Shown: in pieces, positions 18,359 to 26,549 of the stretch | Numbering within the stretch: position 1 is the first letter of the stretch | Layout: each line of letters starts with the position of its first letter | Assembly (NCBI GenBank): GCA_903873585.1 | Contig: CAIQOV010000048.1 | Location: 1-52,262, forward strand | Source of the DNA: an uncultured Rhodobacterales bacterium | Lineage (GTDB): Bacteria; Pseudomonadota; Alphaproteobacteria; Rhodobacterales; Rhodobacteraceae | Reading direction: 5' to 3' | Length of the DNA: 52,262 nucleotides | Program-made: the position numbers and the translations under genes | The notes under the pieces: model-generated | Told to the model about the DNA's origin: nothing | Databases searched by the model: none | The model's input: the letters and a program-made list of their open reading frames with translations, nothing else

Positions 18359-19639
18359 ATGATGAAGAACGCAGATGTCGCCCTTCGCCGGACTGATTCG
18401 ATTGCCCGTGGCGTGGGTATGCAGACCCAGATCTATGTCGACAAAGCCCTGAACTCTGAAGTTTGGGATATTGAAGGCAACCGCTACATCGACTTTGCCG
18501 CTGGCATCGCCGTGGTCAACACCGGCCACCGCCACCCCAAGGTGATTGAGGCGGTTCACAAGCAATTGGAACGCTTCACCCACACCTGCCACCAAGTGCT
18601 TCCTTACGAAAACTACATCCACTTGGCCGAACGCCTGAACGCGATTGTGCCGGGCGATTTTGACAAGAAGACCGTGTTTGTGACGACGGGCGCTGAAGCG
18701 GTGGAAAATGCGATCAAAGTGGCGCGGTATGCCACAGGTCGCTCTGCCGTTATCGCGTTTGGCGGGGCTTTTCATGGTCGCACGTTCATGGGCATGACCC
18801 TGACGGGCAAGGTTGAACCCTACAAAAAGGGCTTCGGCGCGATGATGCCCGATGTCTACCACGTGCCCTTCCCGCAGGAAGTGCACCACATCTCTACCGC
18901 CGATGCGATGGCGGGGATCACCAAGCTGTTCAAAGCCGATCTTGATCCGGGCCGTGTTGCCGCGATCATCTTTGAACCGGTTCAAGGCGAGGGTGGTTTT
19001 TATCCCGCCCCTGCCGAACTGGTGAAAGCCATCCGCGCTTTGTGCGATGAACATGGCATCGTGATGATTGCCGATGAAGTGCAAACCGGCTTTGCGCGCA
19101 CTGGCACGATGTTTGCCATGGAAGGCTACGGCGTGTCAGCTGACATCACCACCATGGCCAAGGGCTTGGGCGGTGGCTTCCCGATTGCTGCGCTGACCGG
19201 CAAAGCCAGCCTGATGGATGCCGCTAACCCCGGCGGTCTGGGGGGCACCTACGGCGGCAACCCGATCGGCATCGCCGCAGCCCATGCTGTGCTGGATGTG
19301 ATCGAAGAAGAAAAACTGTGCGCGCGCGCCAACGAATTGGGCAGCCGCTTGAAGCAAAAGCTGGAATCGATCCGCTCGACCACGCCAGAGATTTGCGACA
19401 TCCGTGGCCCGGGCTTTATGGTTGCCGTGGAATTTGCCAACCCGTCGAACCACGAACCTGACGCCGGCTTTACCAACCGCGTGAAGAACGAGGCGCAAAA
19501 GCGCGGGCTGATCTTGTTGACCTGCGGTGTCTACGGCAACGTGGTGCGCTTCTTGGCCCCCATCACCATTCCGGACGCGCATTTCACCGAAGCCATGGCG
19601 ATCTTAGAAGACTCGGTCGCGGCCGCGCAAAAGGGCTAA
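18359..19639 (+). CDS. gabT: 4-aminobutyrate aminotransferase
   Basis: A PLP-dependent class-III aminotransferase that converts GABA and 2-oxoglutarate to succinate semialdehyde and glutamate. The 426 residues are typical. FAAGIAVVNTGHRHP and TTGAEAVENAIKVARYATGR (near residue 110) form the cofactor phosphate site. VMIADEVQTGFARTG holds the aspartate that contacts the pyridine nitrogen. Lys268 in MAKGLGGGFP is the Schiff-base lysine. GAGAG precedes ATGATG. It stands alone, divergent from dprA and closed by a strong terminator. No gabD is in the window. Other omega-amino acids could also be substrates. Confidence 0.92.
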   Translation: MMKNADVALRRTDSIARGVGMQTQIYVDKALNSEVWDIEGNRYIDFAAGIAVVNTGHRHPKVIEAVHKQLERFTHTCHQVLPYENYIHLAERLNAIVPGDFDKKTVFVTTGAEAVENAIKVARYATGRSAVIAFGGAFHGRTFMGMTLTGKVEPYKKGFGAMMPDVYHVPFPQEVHHISTADAMAGITKLFKADLDPGRVAAIIFEPVQGEGGFYPAPAELVKAIRALCDEHGIVMIADEVQTGFARTGTMFAMEGYGVSADITTMAKGLGGGFPIAALTGKASLMDAANPGGLGGTYGGNPIGIAAAHAVLDVIEEEKLCARANELGSRLKQKLESIRSTTPEICDIRGPGFMVAVEFANPSNHEPDAGFTNRVKNEAQKRGLILLTCGVYGNVVRFLAPITIPDAHFTEAMAILEDSVAAAQKG

Positions 19640-19703
19640 GCCTGCGCCTTGGGCCAAAGCCGTAGGGCCAGCGCCCCGAAGTGTTTTGACCGAAACGAAG
19701 ACG

Positions 19704-19733
19704 GGGCGGCCCAAACGGGTCGCCCTTTTTTTT
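19704..19733 (+). terminator. Intrinsic terminator of gabT
   Basis: GGGCGGCCC (19704-19712), loop AAAC, GGGTCGCCC (19717-19725), then eight T. One G-T wobble interrupts the nine-pair stem. It is a textbook intrinsic terminator 65 bp after gabT. Confidence 0.9.
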
Positions 19734-19790
19734 GCTTTGCGTGGGTCAGTTTGGCGGCTAAAGCGCAAGGCGGGATAAGGGACACATGGC

Positions 19791-20516
19791 ATGGCGGGGT
19801 CGGGGATAGAACTGCGCGGGGTGGGCTACAGCGTGGCCGGCAAGGCTATTCTGACGGGGATTGACCTTCATCTGACCGAAAGCCGCATCGGGATTGTCGG
19901 GCGCAACGGGTCGGGCAAGACCAGTTTGTTGCGCGTGATGGCGGGGTTGGTAGCGCCCAGCGTTGGCACGGTGACGGTGGCGGGGAAGGATCCTGCGCGC
20001 GACCGCAGGGCGATGTTGGCGCAGGTGGGGATCTTGTTTCAAAACCCCGACCATCAAATTCTGTTTCCCACTGTGGGCGAAGAGTTGGCCTTTGGTCTGA
20101 CCCAGATGGGGCAAAGCGCCAAGGCGGCGCGGATGGCCGCGCGCGCTCTTTTGGCGAACGAGGGCCGCGCCCATTGGGAAAGTGCCGCGACCCACACCCT
20201 TAGCCAAGGGCAGCGCCAGTATCTGTGCCTTTTGGCCATCTTGGCAATGCAGCCCGCAACGCTGCTGCTGGATGAACCCTTTGCAGCGCTCGACCTGCCC
20301 TCGCAGGCGCGGTTGCGGCGCAAGTTGGCGGGGTTAGGCCAGCAGATCATCACCATCAGCCACGACCCTGAAGCTGTGGCAGACTGTGACCGCGTGATCT
20401 GGCTAGAGGGCGGGCGCGTGGCGATGGATGGGCCTGCGGGGCCGGTTCTTGCGGCGTTTACGGGGGAAATGGCGCGGATCGGGGGGCTGGATGCTGACGC
20501 TGACCTCGCCAGTTAG
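19791..20516 (+). CDS. bioM: ECF biotin transporter ATPase BioM
   Basis: The ATP-binding subunit of a BioMNY-type energy-coupling-factor importer for biotin. Walker A is GRNGSGKTS (about residues 37-45), then the Q-loop GILFQNPDHQILFPTVGEE, signature LSQGQRQYLC, Walker B LLLDEPFAALD and the switch His in TISHDPEAV. The NPDHQ segment is typical of ECF A-components. It has 241 residues. Its end overlaps bioN by 26 bases. I looked for the TTATNNATAA-type BioR box upstream and did not find one. Confidence 0.9.
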   Translation: MAGSGIELRGVGYSVAGKAILTGIDLHLTESRIGIVGRNGSGKTSLLRVMAGLVAPSVGTVTVAGKDPARDRRAMLAQVGILFQNPDHQILFPTVGEELAFGLTQMGQSAKAARMAARALLANEGRAHWESAATHTLSQGQRQYLCLLAILAMQPATLLLDEPFAALDLPSQARLRRKLAGLGQQIITISHDPEAVADCDRVIWLEGGRVAMDGPAGPVLAAFTGEMARIGGLDADADLAS

Positions 20517-21087
20517 AACATGGGCGCATGGGGTGCGGGCTTGGGTCAAGCTGGGGGCGCTGTGCCTTTGGACGGTTGCCTTGCTGCGCATCGACGGGGT
20601 TTGGCTGGCAGGGGCCGTAGTGTTGGTCTTGGCCCTTGCCGCCAGCGGCGGGCGGGTGTTTCTTGCCCAATGGCTGGCGATGCTGCGCCCGCTTTGGCCT
20701 TTTGCTGTGCTGATCACCCTGTGGCAGCTTTGGCTGGGCGCGCCCTTGGGGGCTTGGCCCATAATCGCACGGTTGGGGGCGGCTGTCGGGCTGGCCAACG
20801 CTGTGACCATGACCACCGAACTGGCCGAGATCATCACCCTTCTGACCCGCCTTGCCCGCCCCTTGGCACGCCTTGGCCTGAACCCAAAGGTTCTGGGCCT
20901 GTCTGTGGCACTGGTCTTGCGGTTTGTTCCCGTCATGCTGCTGCGCTATGACCAAATAGCGCTAGCCTTTCGCGCCCGCAGCCCGCGCCGCCCGGGCTGG
21001 CGCATTCTGATGCCCGTGCTTTTGGCCGCCCTAGACGATGCCGACCGCGTGGCCGAGGCCTTGCGCGCAAGGGGCGGGGCGGGCTAA
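20491..21087 (+). CDS. bioN: ECF biotin transporter transmembrane subunit BioN
   Basis: The T-component that couples the ATPase to BioY. It has 198 residues with hydrophobic segments from residue 18 onward. Near the end are the two short arginine motifs expected for EcfT coupling helices, ARS in LAFRARSPRR and ARG in EALRARGGAG. The start at 20491 lies inside the end of bioM (26-base overlap), and the reading further upstream has no membrane-protein character. Located between bioM and bioY. Confidence 0.88.
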   Translation: MLTLTSPVRTWAHGVRAWVKLGALCLWTVALLRIDGVWLAGAVVLVLALAASGGRVFLAQWLAMLRPLWPFAVLITLWQLWLGAPLGAWPIIARLGAAVGLANAVTMTTELAEIITLLTRLARPLARLGLNPKVLGLSVALVLRFVPVMLLRYDQIALAFRARSPRRPGWRILMPVLLAALDDADRVAEALRARGGAG

Positions 21088-21116
21088 GTGCGGGTCTGAT
21101 TGAAAGGATCCCACTC

Positions 21117-21659
21117 ATGGAACGCAACCTGACCCATATCGCGCTGTTCGCCGCCCTCATCGCTGTCTTGGGCCTGATCCCCAAGATCGACTTGATTAGC
21201 GGCGTGCCCATCACCGCGCAATCCTTGGGGATCATGCTGTGCGGCACGGTTCTGGGTGCCAAGCGCGGGTTTCTGGCGGTGGTTTTGTTTGTTGTGCTGG
21301 TGGCGGCGGGCCTGCCGCTGCTGTCAGGCGGGCGCGGCGGGATTGGGCTGTTTGTCGGGCCTTCGGCTGGGTATCTGATCGGCTTCCCCTTTGCCGCCTT
21401 TGTGGCAGGGCTGGTGGTAGAGCGTTGGCAGGTGCGGGTTGGGGTTGCTGCCTTTGCGGGGGCCATTTTGGGGGGCATCGTGGTGCTTTATGCCTTTGGC
21501 ATTCCCGGCATGGCGCTGGCACTTGGCAAAACGCTGCCCGAGGCGGCTTTGCTTGCGACCCCATTCTTGGTGGGGGATCTGATCAAAGCCGTGCTGGCCG
21601 CACTGGTCACGCAAACCATCGCCCAAGCCCGTCCGGGCGCTTTGCTGTCGCGCGCCTAA
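21117..21659 (+). CDS. bioY: Biotin transporter S-component BioY
   Basis: The substrate-binding membrane subunit for biotin, 180 residues and about six hydrophobic segments. The GVPITAQSLGIMLCGTVLGAKRG stretch and GGIGLFVGPSAGYLIGFPFAAF are hallmarks of the BioY family. It is third in bioM-bioN-bioY, the order known from Rhodobacter capsulatus. The stop overlaps the stop of the convergent thiolase by four bases. Uptake here would supply biotin for enzymes such as the PCC encoded at the left of the window. Confidence 0.94.
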   Translation: MERNLTHIALFAALIAVLGLIPKIDLISGVPITAQSLGIMLCGTVLGAKRGFLAVVLFVVLVAAGLPLLSGGRGGIGLFVGPSAGYLIGFPFAAFVAGLVVERWQVRVGVAAFAGAILGGIVVLYAFGIPGMALALGKTLPEAALLATPFLVGDLIKAVLAALVTQTIAQARPGALLSRA

Positions 21660-22738
21660 CGCGCGACCACAAGGGCTGTGCCCAAACCGCCCGCAGCCGC
21701 AATGGCCGCAAGGCCGGGGCCTGCGGCAAGGCTGTGAAACAACCTGACCGCTAGGATCGCGCCGGATGCACCGATGGGGTGGCCGCGCGCCAAAGCGCCG
21801 CCCTGCGGGTTGACGATGGCCGGATCGAGGGTTGAGGCTGCGACACAGGCCATCGCTTGGGCGGCGTAGGCCTCCATCACCTCGGCCATGCGCAACGCTG
21901 CGGGGGCAATTTCAGCAGTGCGCAGCGCTTGGGCCATAGCCTCAACCGGGGCAAGGCCCGGTTCAGCGGGGTCCGCGCCGCGCGTGGTGCCAGCCACGAT
22001 GCGCAAAGGGTTTGGGCCTAACGGGCGGTCTGAAACAATCACAAACGCCGCCCCGTCTGCCGCCACGGCCGCATTGGCGGCGGTGATCTCGCCCACCAAG
22101 GCTGGCGCGCGCTTCGCCAAAGCAGGCGTGAGTGGGCGGGTGAAAGCGTCGCAGGATAGGCCTGCAAGCGGCACAATCTCGGCCATCAGGTGGTCGCGCG
22201 CGGCCAGTGCCTTGGCGTGACTGTGCATCGCCCAGTCGTCCATAGCGGCGCGCGAAAGCCCTAACCTTTGCGCCAAGTGCCAAGCCGCCACGTGCAGGTC
22301 AGGGTCACGGTCAGGGAACGGCGAGAAGGCGGGTCGGTCATAGGGCACAGCAGGGCCGCCATCAGGGTCAGTGGCCAAACGCAGCGGGCGGCGAGAGTAG
22401 CTTTCCGCCCCCCCCGCAATCACAATGCGCGCCGCCCCGCTTTGCACCAAGGCCCGCGCCAACAAGATCGCATCCAACCCGCCCACGCATTGCCGGTCTA
22501 TCGACAGGCCCGCCACTCGTTCCGGCAAACCCGCCGCCAAGGCCGCCAATCGCGCAGGGTTGCCGCCGCCACCCAAGGCGTTGGACAAGATCACCTCGTC
22601 CACATCCTGCACACCAAGGCCCGCATCCGCCAAGCAAGCGCGGATCACAGGCGCTGCTAGGTCATGCACCAACATCCGCCGAAAGGCACCGTTCACGGGT
22701 GCCACAGCCGTGCGGCGGGCGGCGATGATCCATGTCAT
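21656..22738 (-). CDS. Thiolase-family protein lacking the second catalytic Cys
   Basis: A 360-residue thiolase-fold protein, shorter than the usual 390. The acylated nucleophile is present as Cys84 in SIDRQCVGGLDA, and the active-site His320 is in ARGHPIGASGA. The C-terminal loop where thiolases have a Cys (pattern LCIGGGMG) reads AIAAAGGLG, with Ala347 (codon GCG) at the Cys position. That Cys normally handles protons in Claisen condensation, so activity may be altered or limited to part of the reaction. It overlaps the acyl-CoA ligase by four bases and converges on bioY. Bacillus subtilis has a comparable set, yhfS (thiolase), yhfT (ligase), yhfU (bioY), under BirA control. The substrate here is unknown. 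Confidence 0.85.
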   Translation of the reverse strand: MTWIIAARRTAVAPVNGAFRRMLVHDLAAPVIRACLADAGLGVQDVDEVILSNALGGGGNPARLAALAAGLPERVAGLSIDRQCVGGLDAILLARALVQSGAARIVIAGGAESYSRRPLRLATDPDGGPAVPYDRPAFSPFPDRDPDLHVAAWHLAQRLGLSRAAMDDWAMHSHAKALAARDHLMAEIVPLAGLSCDAFTRPLTPALAKRAPALVGEITAANAAVAADGAAFVIVSDRPLGPNPLRIVAGTTRGADPAEPGLAPVEAMAQALRTAEIAPAALRMAEVMEAYAAQAMACVAASTLDPAIVNPQGGALARGHPIGASGAILAVRLFHSLAAGPGLAAIAAAGGLGTALVVAR

Positions 22739-23934
22739 GGCAGCCCCTTTCCCAACCGCACCAGATCAGGCTTGCCAGAGGGCAACAGCGCAAAATCATC
22801 GCGCCAGATCAGCGTTTTGGGCGCTTTGAGCGGGCCAAACTGGGCACGCAGGGCCTGAAGGATCCGCTGTTCTTGCGCGGCATCGCCCTTAAGCACCGCC
22901 ACCAAATGCACCCCGCGCAGCCCATCTGGGCGCGGCAGCACGGCGGCTTGGGTCACGCCGGTTTGTGACAAAAGGAATGTTTCGATCTCTTCGGGATACA
23001 CCGCTTGGTCGGCCACTTTCACCATGCGGCTGGCGCGGCCTGCCAAGTACAGTTGGCCGTCTTGCAACGTGCCCATCTCACCCACCGAAAGGAACCCGTC
23101 TTGCCAACGCGCTGATCCGGCGTCGCTGGCATAGCTCTCAAACAGATAGGGGCTTTTCACCCAAACCTCACCTTTCACCACGCGCAGCTCAACGCCGGGG
23201 TAAGCGGCCCCGACGGCATCAGGATGCGTATCAGGCCCCGCAAGCGTGATAAAACTGGCCTCTGCCGCGCCGTAGAATTCATGCACGGCGCAGGCGGGGG
23301 CCATCTGGGCTAGGGATGCGCGCAGGGCGGGGTCGAGTTTTGATCCGCCCACCAAGGCATAGCGCAGATCGGGCAGCGGGGGGCCACCGGAGGCGACCAA
23401 CAGGCGCAATTGGGCGGGCGTGGCGTAAAGCAGGCCAATGTGGCGCGCGGCCAAGGCGGCGCGTTGGCGGTCAGGGCGTAGGTCGGCAAGCAGGTGCAGC
23501 TCTGCGCCAAGGTGCAACGCCTCAACCGCGCCGTAGAGGGCGAGTGAGTGGATCAGCCCGCCCAGAACCGCGACCCGACTGTCAGGGCCAATGCCAAACA
23601 GACCGGCGTTGACCCTAAAGCTGGCGATCCAACTGGCTTGGCTGCGCCGGATGCGGCGCGGGACGCCACTTGACCCGCCGGTCAGGGTTTCAAACACCGG
23701 TTCAGGCCCCGCTTCGGGCGCAGGCCCCGCACCGCCAATGCGAAAGGCGGGCGCACCCAAAGCGGCCAGTGCGGCGCTGGCGGGATGGTCGGCGATCACA
23801 CCCTGTCGCGGTTCCCCCCGCGCCACAGCCATTCCCGCCGCATCAAACAGCCGCGCTTTAGGATGCCACGCAAAGCCCTGTGCGGCAGGGTCGCCGGCCA
23901 CGGGCCTAGCCTTTGGCAAGCGTGCTTGCCACAC
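22735..23934 (-). CDS. Compact AMP-dependent acyl-CoA ligase
   Basis: An adenylate-forming ligase of 399 residues, roughly 100 shorter than usual at the N-terminus. The phosphate loop [12 protein letters not shown] is at residues 84-94, motif A5 reads FYGAAEAS, motif A7/A8 is SVGEMG followed by [11 protein letters not shown], and Lys388 in LPSGKPDLV is the expected catalytic lysine of the C-terminal domain. It should activate a carboxylic acid as acyl-AMP and then acyl-CoA. The start appears to be a GTG at 23934 inside the end of aroQ (29-base overlap), because no ATG occurs before residue 35. Located with a thiolase and opposite bioMNY, it may act on biotin, a biotin precursor or a vitamer. 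That is inference. Confidence 0.85.
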   Translation of the reverse strand: MWQARLPKARPVAGDPAAQGFAWHPKARLFDAAGMAVARGEPRQGVIADHPASAALAALGAPAFRIGGAGPAPEAGPEPVFETLTGGSSGVPRRIRRSQASWIASFRVNAGLFGIGPDSRVAVLGGLIHSLALYGAVEALHLGAELHLLADLRPDRQRAALAARHIGLLYATPAQLRLLVASGGPPLPDLRYALVGGSKLDPALRASLAQMAPACAVHEFYGAAEASFITLAGPDTHPDAVGAAYPGVELRVVKGEVWVKSPYLFESYASDAGSARWQDGFLSVGEMGTLQDGQLYLAGRASRMVKVADQAVYPEEIETFLLSQTGVTQAAVLPRPDGLRGVHLVAVLKGDAAQEQRILQALRAQFGPLKAPKTLIWRDDFALLPSGKPDLVRLGKGLP

Positions 23935-24349
23935 GGCGCAGCGCCAGAAGATAGCCTTCGGTTCCGCAGCCAGCGATCACCCCATCCGCCCGTGACGAAA
24001 CGTAGGAGTGATGGCGAAACGCTTCACGCTTGTGGATGTTTGAGATGTGAACCTCGATCACAGGGCCGTCAAAAGCGTTGAGCGCATCAAGGATGGCAAC
24101 CGAGGTGTGCGAATAAGCCCCCGGATTGATGACGATGGCACACCCTTGCAGGCGGGCCTCTTGGATCCAGTCGACCAACTGGCCTTCATGATTGGACTGC
24201 AGCGCTTTGACACTTAGGTGCAAACTGCCCGCCAAATCGGTGCACGCCTGCACCACATCGGCCAAGGTTTCGCGCCCGTAAATCTCGGGCTGGCGCTGAC
24301 CAAGCAGGTTCAGGTTGGGACCATTCAGGATGTAGACGGGCTTGCTCAC
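23906..24349 (-). CDS. aroQ: 3-Dehydroquinate dehydratase, type II
   Basis: AroQ removes water from 3-dehydroquinate in the shikimate pathway. The 147-residue protein has the family signature [21 protein letters not shown] at the N-terminus, with the catalytic Tyr at residue 24. [17 protein letters not shown] and [20 protein letters not shown] carry the substrate-binding residues and the active His. It is the first gene of aroQ - ligase - thiolase and overlaps the ligase. This start follows a hairpin region that separates it from metF. Confidence 0.96.
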   Translation of the reverse strand: MSKPVYILNGPNLNLLGQRQPEIYGRETLADVVQACTDLAGSLHLSVKALQSNHEGQLVDWIQEARLQGCAIVINPGAYSHTSVAILDALNAFDGPVIEVHISNIHKREAFRHHSYVSSRADGVIAGCGTEGYLLALRRVASTLAKG

Positions 24350-24391
24350 CAGATTTCTCCGCTCACGTTTATGAACAGAGTAGCGGAAAGG

Positions 24392-24444
24392 CGGCCCTTT
24401 TCACAACCAACAAAAGGGCCGGATCAGGGTGCCCCGATCCGGCC
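24392..24444 (-). terminator. Two mutually exclusive hairpins between metF and aroQ
   Basis: On the minus strand the first hairpin pairs GGCCGGATC (24436-24444 read backward) with its complement at 24417-24425 and is followed by CTTTTG, a metF terminator. A second perfect 10-bp hairpin pairs 24412-24421 with 24392-24401. Both use bases 24417-24421, so only one can form at a time. Confidence 0.6.
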
Positions 24445-24493
24445 TAGGTTACCAGTGCCGCAAAGCGCTGGTCAGGGGTGGCAAAGACGCGCC

Positions 24494-25360
24494 CTAGGCG
24501 ACACGCGAAAGGGCTAGGTCGGGGGCAAGGCCAAGCGCGCGCACGACATCGCGGGTCAGATCGGCGGCGTTGAGGGTGTAAAAGTGCAGGTTTGCGACAC
24601 CTTCGGTAAGCAGGCGTTCGCAAAGGGTGGCGCATTGGGTCAGCGCGAACAACCGCTCGCGTCCGTCACGGGTGGCAGCGGTGAAGCCTTCATCCAGACG
24701 GGTGGGCACGGAGGCACCGCAGCGTTGAGCAAAGCGCTTGGCACCGGCCCAAGATTGGATGGGCAGGATACCGGGGATTATGGGGGCAGTGATGCCCGCC
24801 TTGGTGCAGGCATCGCGAAAGCGCAGGAAGGTGTCGGCCTCAAAGAAGAACTGGGTGATGGCCGAACTTGCCCCTGCGTCAATTTTGCGTTTCAGCCAAT
24901 CGACATCGGCTTGGGCATTGGCCGCATCGGGGTGGCGTTCAGGATAGGCCCCAACGCGCAGGGTGAATTGGCCAGTTTTGGCAAGGGCGGCGATCAGTTC
25001 AACCGTGTTGGCAAAGCCGTCAGGATGCGGGGTGAAACGGCCCGTGCCTTGCGGCGCATCACCGCGCAGCGCGACGATCTGACGCACGCCTGCGGCGGCA
25101 TAGGCTGCGGCGGTGTCAAGCGTTTGCGCGCGGCTTGCCCCCACACAGGTCAGATGGGCTGCGACCTGCACGCCGTGGTTGCGCTGAAGGGTGGCCAGCG
25201 TGTCTTGCGTTTGGCTGCGCGTGCCGCCCCCTGCCCCGTAGGTGACAGAGATGAAGTCGGGCGACAGGGGGGCAAGGGCCGAAACCGCCTCCGACAAACG
25301 TGCCGCGGCCTGTGTGTCTTGCGGCGGGAAGATTTCGAAGGAAACTTGGGCGCGGGGCAT
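24494..25360 (-). CDS. metF: Methylenetetrahydrofolate reductase
   Basis: MetF reduces 5,10-methylene-THF to 5-methyl-THF, the methyl donor for methionine synthase. The 288-residue FAD-binding TIM barrel opens with QVSFEIFPPQD, where the Glu is the catalytic residue of the family. FISVTYGAGGGTR, AHLTCVGAS and ALRGDAP bind FAD and folate, and AITQFFFEADTFLRF and PGILPI follow. It is divergent from metR, with a MetR box in the shared 91-bp gap, which implies activation by MetR with homocysteine. Confidence 0.96.
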   Translation of the reverse strand: MPRAQVSFEIFPPQDTQAAARLSEAVSALAPLSPDFISVTYGAGGGTRSQTQDTLATLQRNHGVQVAAHLTCVGASRAQTLDTAAAYAAAGVRQIVALRGDAPQGTGRFTPHPDGFANTVELIAALAKTGQFTLRVGAYPERHPDAANAQADVDWLKRKIDAGASSAITQFFFEADTFLRFRDACTKAGITAPIIPGILPIQSWAGAKRFAQRCGASVPTRLDEGFTAATRDGRERLFALTQCATLCERLLTEGVANLHFYTLNAADLTRDVVRALGLAPDLALSRVA

Positions 25361-25407
25361 TGGAACTCTCCTATTCGGGTTGCCCTTTTGTCGCAGAACA
25401 GGAATAA

Positions 25408-25420
25408 TGAATCCAATTCA
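25408..25420. promoter_or_regulatory. MetR-binding site TGAATCCAATTCA
   Basis: TGAA, five bases, TTCA is an exact match to the MetR consensus TGAANNNNNTTCA known from enterobacteria, extended to ATGAATCCAATTCAT. It lies 47 bp from the metF start and 31 bp from the metR start, so it can serve activation of metF and autoregulation of metR. Confidence 0.85.
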
Positions 25421-25451
25421 TATTTTTCACGATGATCATGAGGTTCATCGC

Positions 25452-26357
25452 ATGTACCTAGAGCTTCGCCACTTTCGCACCCTGCGCGCCATTCAACAGG
25501 CGGGCGGGCTGGCCCGCGCGGCAGAGATGTTGCACACCACGCAATCGGCCCTGTCGCATCAGGTGGCGGGGCTAGAGGATCAGGTGGGGATGGACCTGTT
25601 TGTCCGCCGCTCTAAACCCTTGCGCCTGTCGGCGGCGGGCATCCGGATGCTGCGGGTGGCCGAGCGCATCCTGCCCGAGATTGCAGCGTTAGAGGACGAG
25701 TTTCGCGCCCTAACCTCGGGCAAAACCGGACGGCTGCACATCGCCATCCAATGCCACGCCTGTTTTGACTGGCTGTTTCCAGTGCTAGACCTGTTTCGCC
25801 ATGCTTGGCCGGAAGTGGACGTCGACATCCGTGCGGGGCTGGCCTTTGACGCCTTTCCCGCACTGCTGCGCGAGGAGGTGGATTTGGTCATCTCGTCTAA
25901 CCCTGAACCCTTGGGCGGGCTGACCTTTCACCCGCTGTTTGATTATCACCCAACCTTTGTGGCCTCTGCCCGCAACCCCTTGGCGGCAAAGGCTGTGATC
26001 GAAGCGGAGGATTTTCGTGACCAAACGCTGATCACCTATCCCGTGGGGCGCGATAAGCTGGACATTTTCACCGAACTTCTGACCCCAGCGCGGGTGGAAC
26101 CGCGCGCGCAACGGGCGGTGGAACTGACGGCGGTGATCTTGATGCTGGTCGGATCAGATCGCGGGGTGGCGGTGCTGCCCGATTGGGTGATCCGCGATGT
26201 GAAAAGCCATGCCGATTACATCACCCGCCCCTTGGGGCCGGGGGTGATCACCAAGCGGCTGTTTGCCGCCACCCGCGACGAAGACGCTGCGCGCCCCTAT
26301 ATGGCGCATTTCCTGCGGCTTGGGCGCAGTGAGCCGGTCAAACTCCAACGGGGATAG
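25452..26357 (+). CDS. metR: LysR-family regulator MetR
   Basis: A 301-residue LysR-type regulator. The N-terminal helix-turn-helix spans RHFRTLRAIQQAGGLARAAEMLHTTQSALSHQVAGLE. The effector domain includes GRLHIAIQCHACFDWLFPVLD, a region typical of MetR. It should sense homocysteine and activate methionine-biosynthesis genes such as metF, which is divergent from it. The ATG at 25452 gives the usual MetR N-terminus. The frame continues upstream into metF, but that extension would remove the shared promoter. The REP-like repeat copy B begins 23 bp after its stop. Confidence 0.93.
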   Translation: MYLELRHFRTLRAIQQAGGLARAAEMLHTTQSALSHQVAGLEDQVGMDLFVRRSKPLRLSAAGIRMLRVAERILPEIAALEDEFRALTSGKTGRLHIAIQCHACFDWLFPVLDLFRHAWPEVDVDIRAGLAFDAFPALLREEVDLVISSNPEPLGGLTFHPLFDYHPTFVASARNPLAAKAVIEAEDFRDQTLITYPVGRDKLDIFTELLTPARVEPRAQRAVELTAVILMLVGSDRGVAVLPDWVIRDVKSHADYITRPLGPGVITKRLFAATRDEDAARPYMAHFLRLGRSEPVKLQRG

Positions 26358-26379
26358 GGTGCGCTTGTGGCCAGCGCCC

Positions 26380-26426
26380 CGGGGCGCTGCCCCGGACCCC
26401 GGGATATTTGGGCACGTATGAAAGGG
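26380..26426 (+). repeat. Intergenic GGATATTTG repeat, copy B
   Basis: CGGGGCGCTGCCCCGG (hairpin), ACCCCGGGATATTTG, a short variable part, then TATGAAAGGGG. The first 31 bases (26380-26410) are identical to copy C, 1.77 kb further on. It sits between metR and the ABC-F gene in the same orientation as copies A and C. Confidence 0.8.
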
Positions 26427-26549
26427 GTTGACGAAAGGGCACGGGGCCGCGACCTTGGCTCTATGAAACACAGTTCGCAAAAGGCGCGCCTTCAAGGCCC
26501 TGTCTCTGCCCTGCGAATGTAGCAGGGCGGAAGTCTTGAGGCAAACTTC

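Noticed and set aside
19734-19790. A BioR operator in front of bioM
   Set aside because: I looked for TTATNNATAA-like sites and found only GGGATAAGGG, which is not palindromic. Regulation of bioMNY is therefore left open.
25361-25451. A SAM or SAH riboswitch before metF
   Set aside because: The leader is only about 90 bp and contains the MetR box but no fitting stem pattern.
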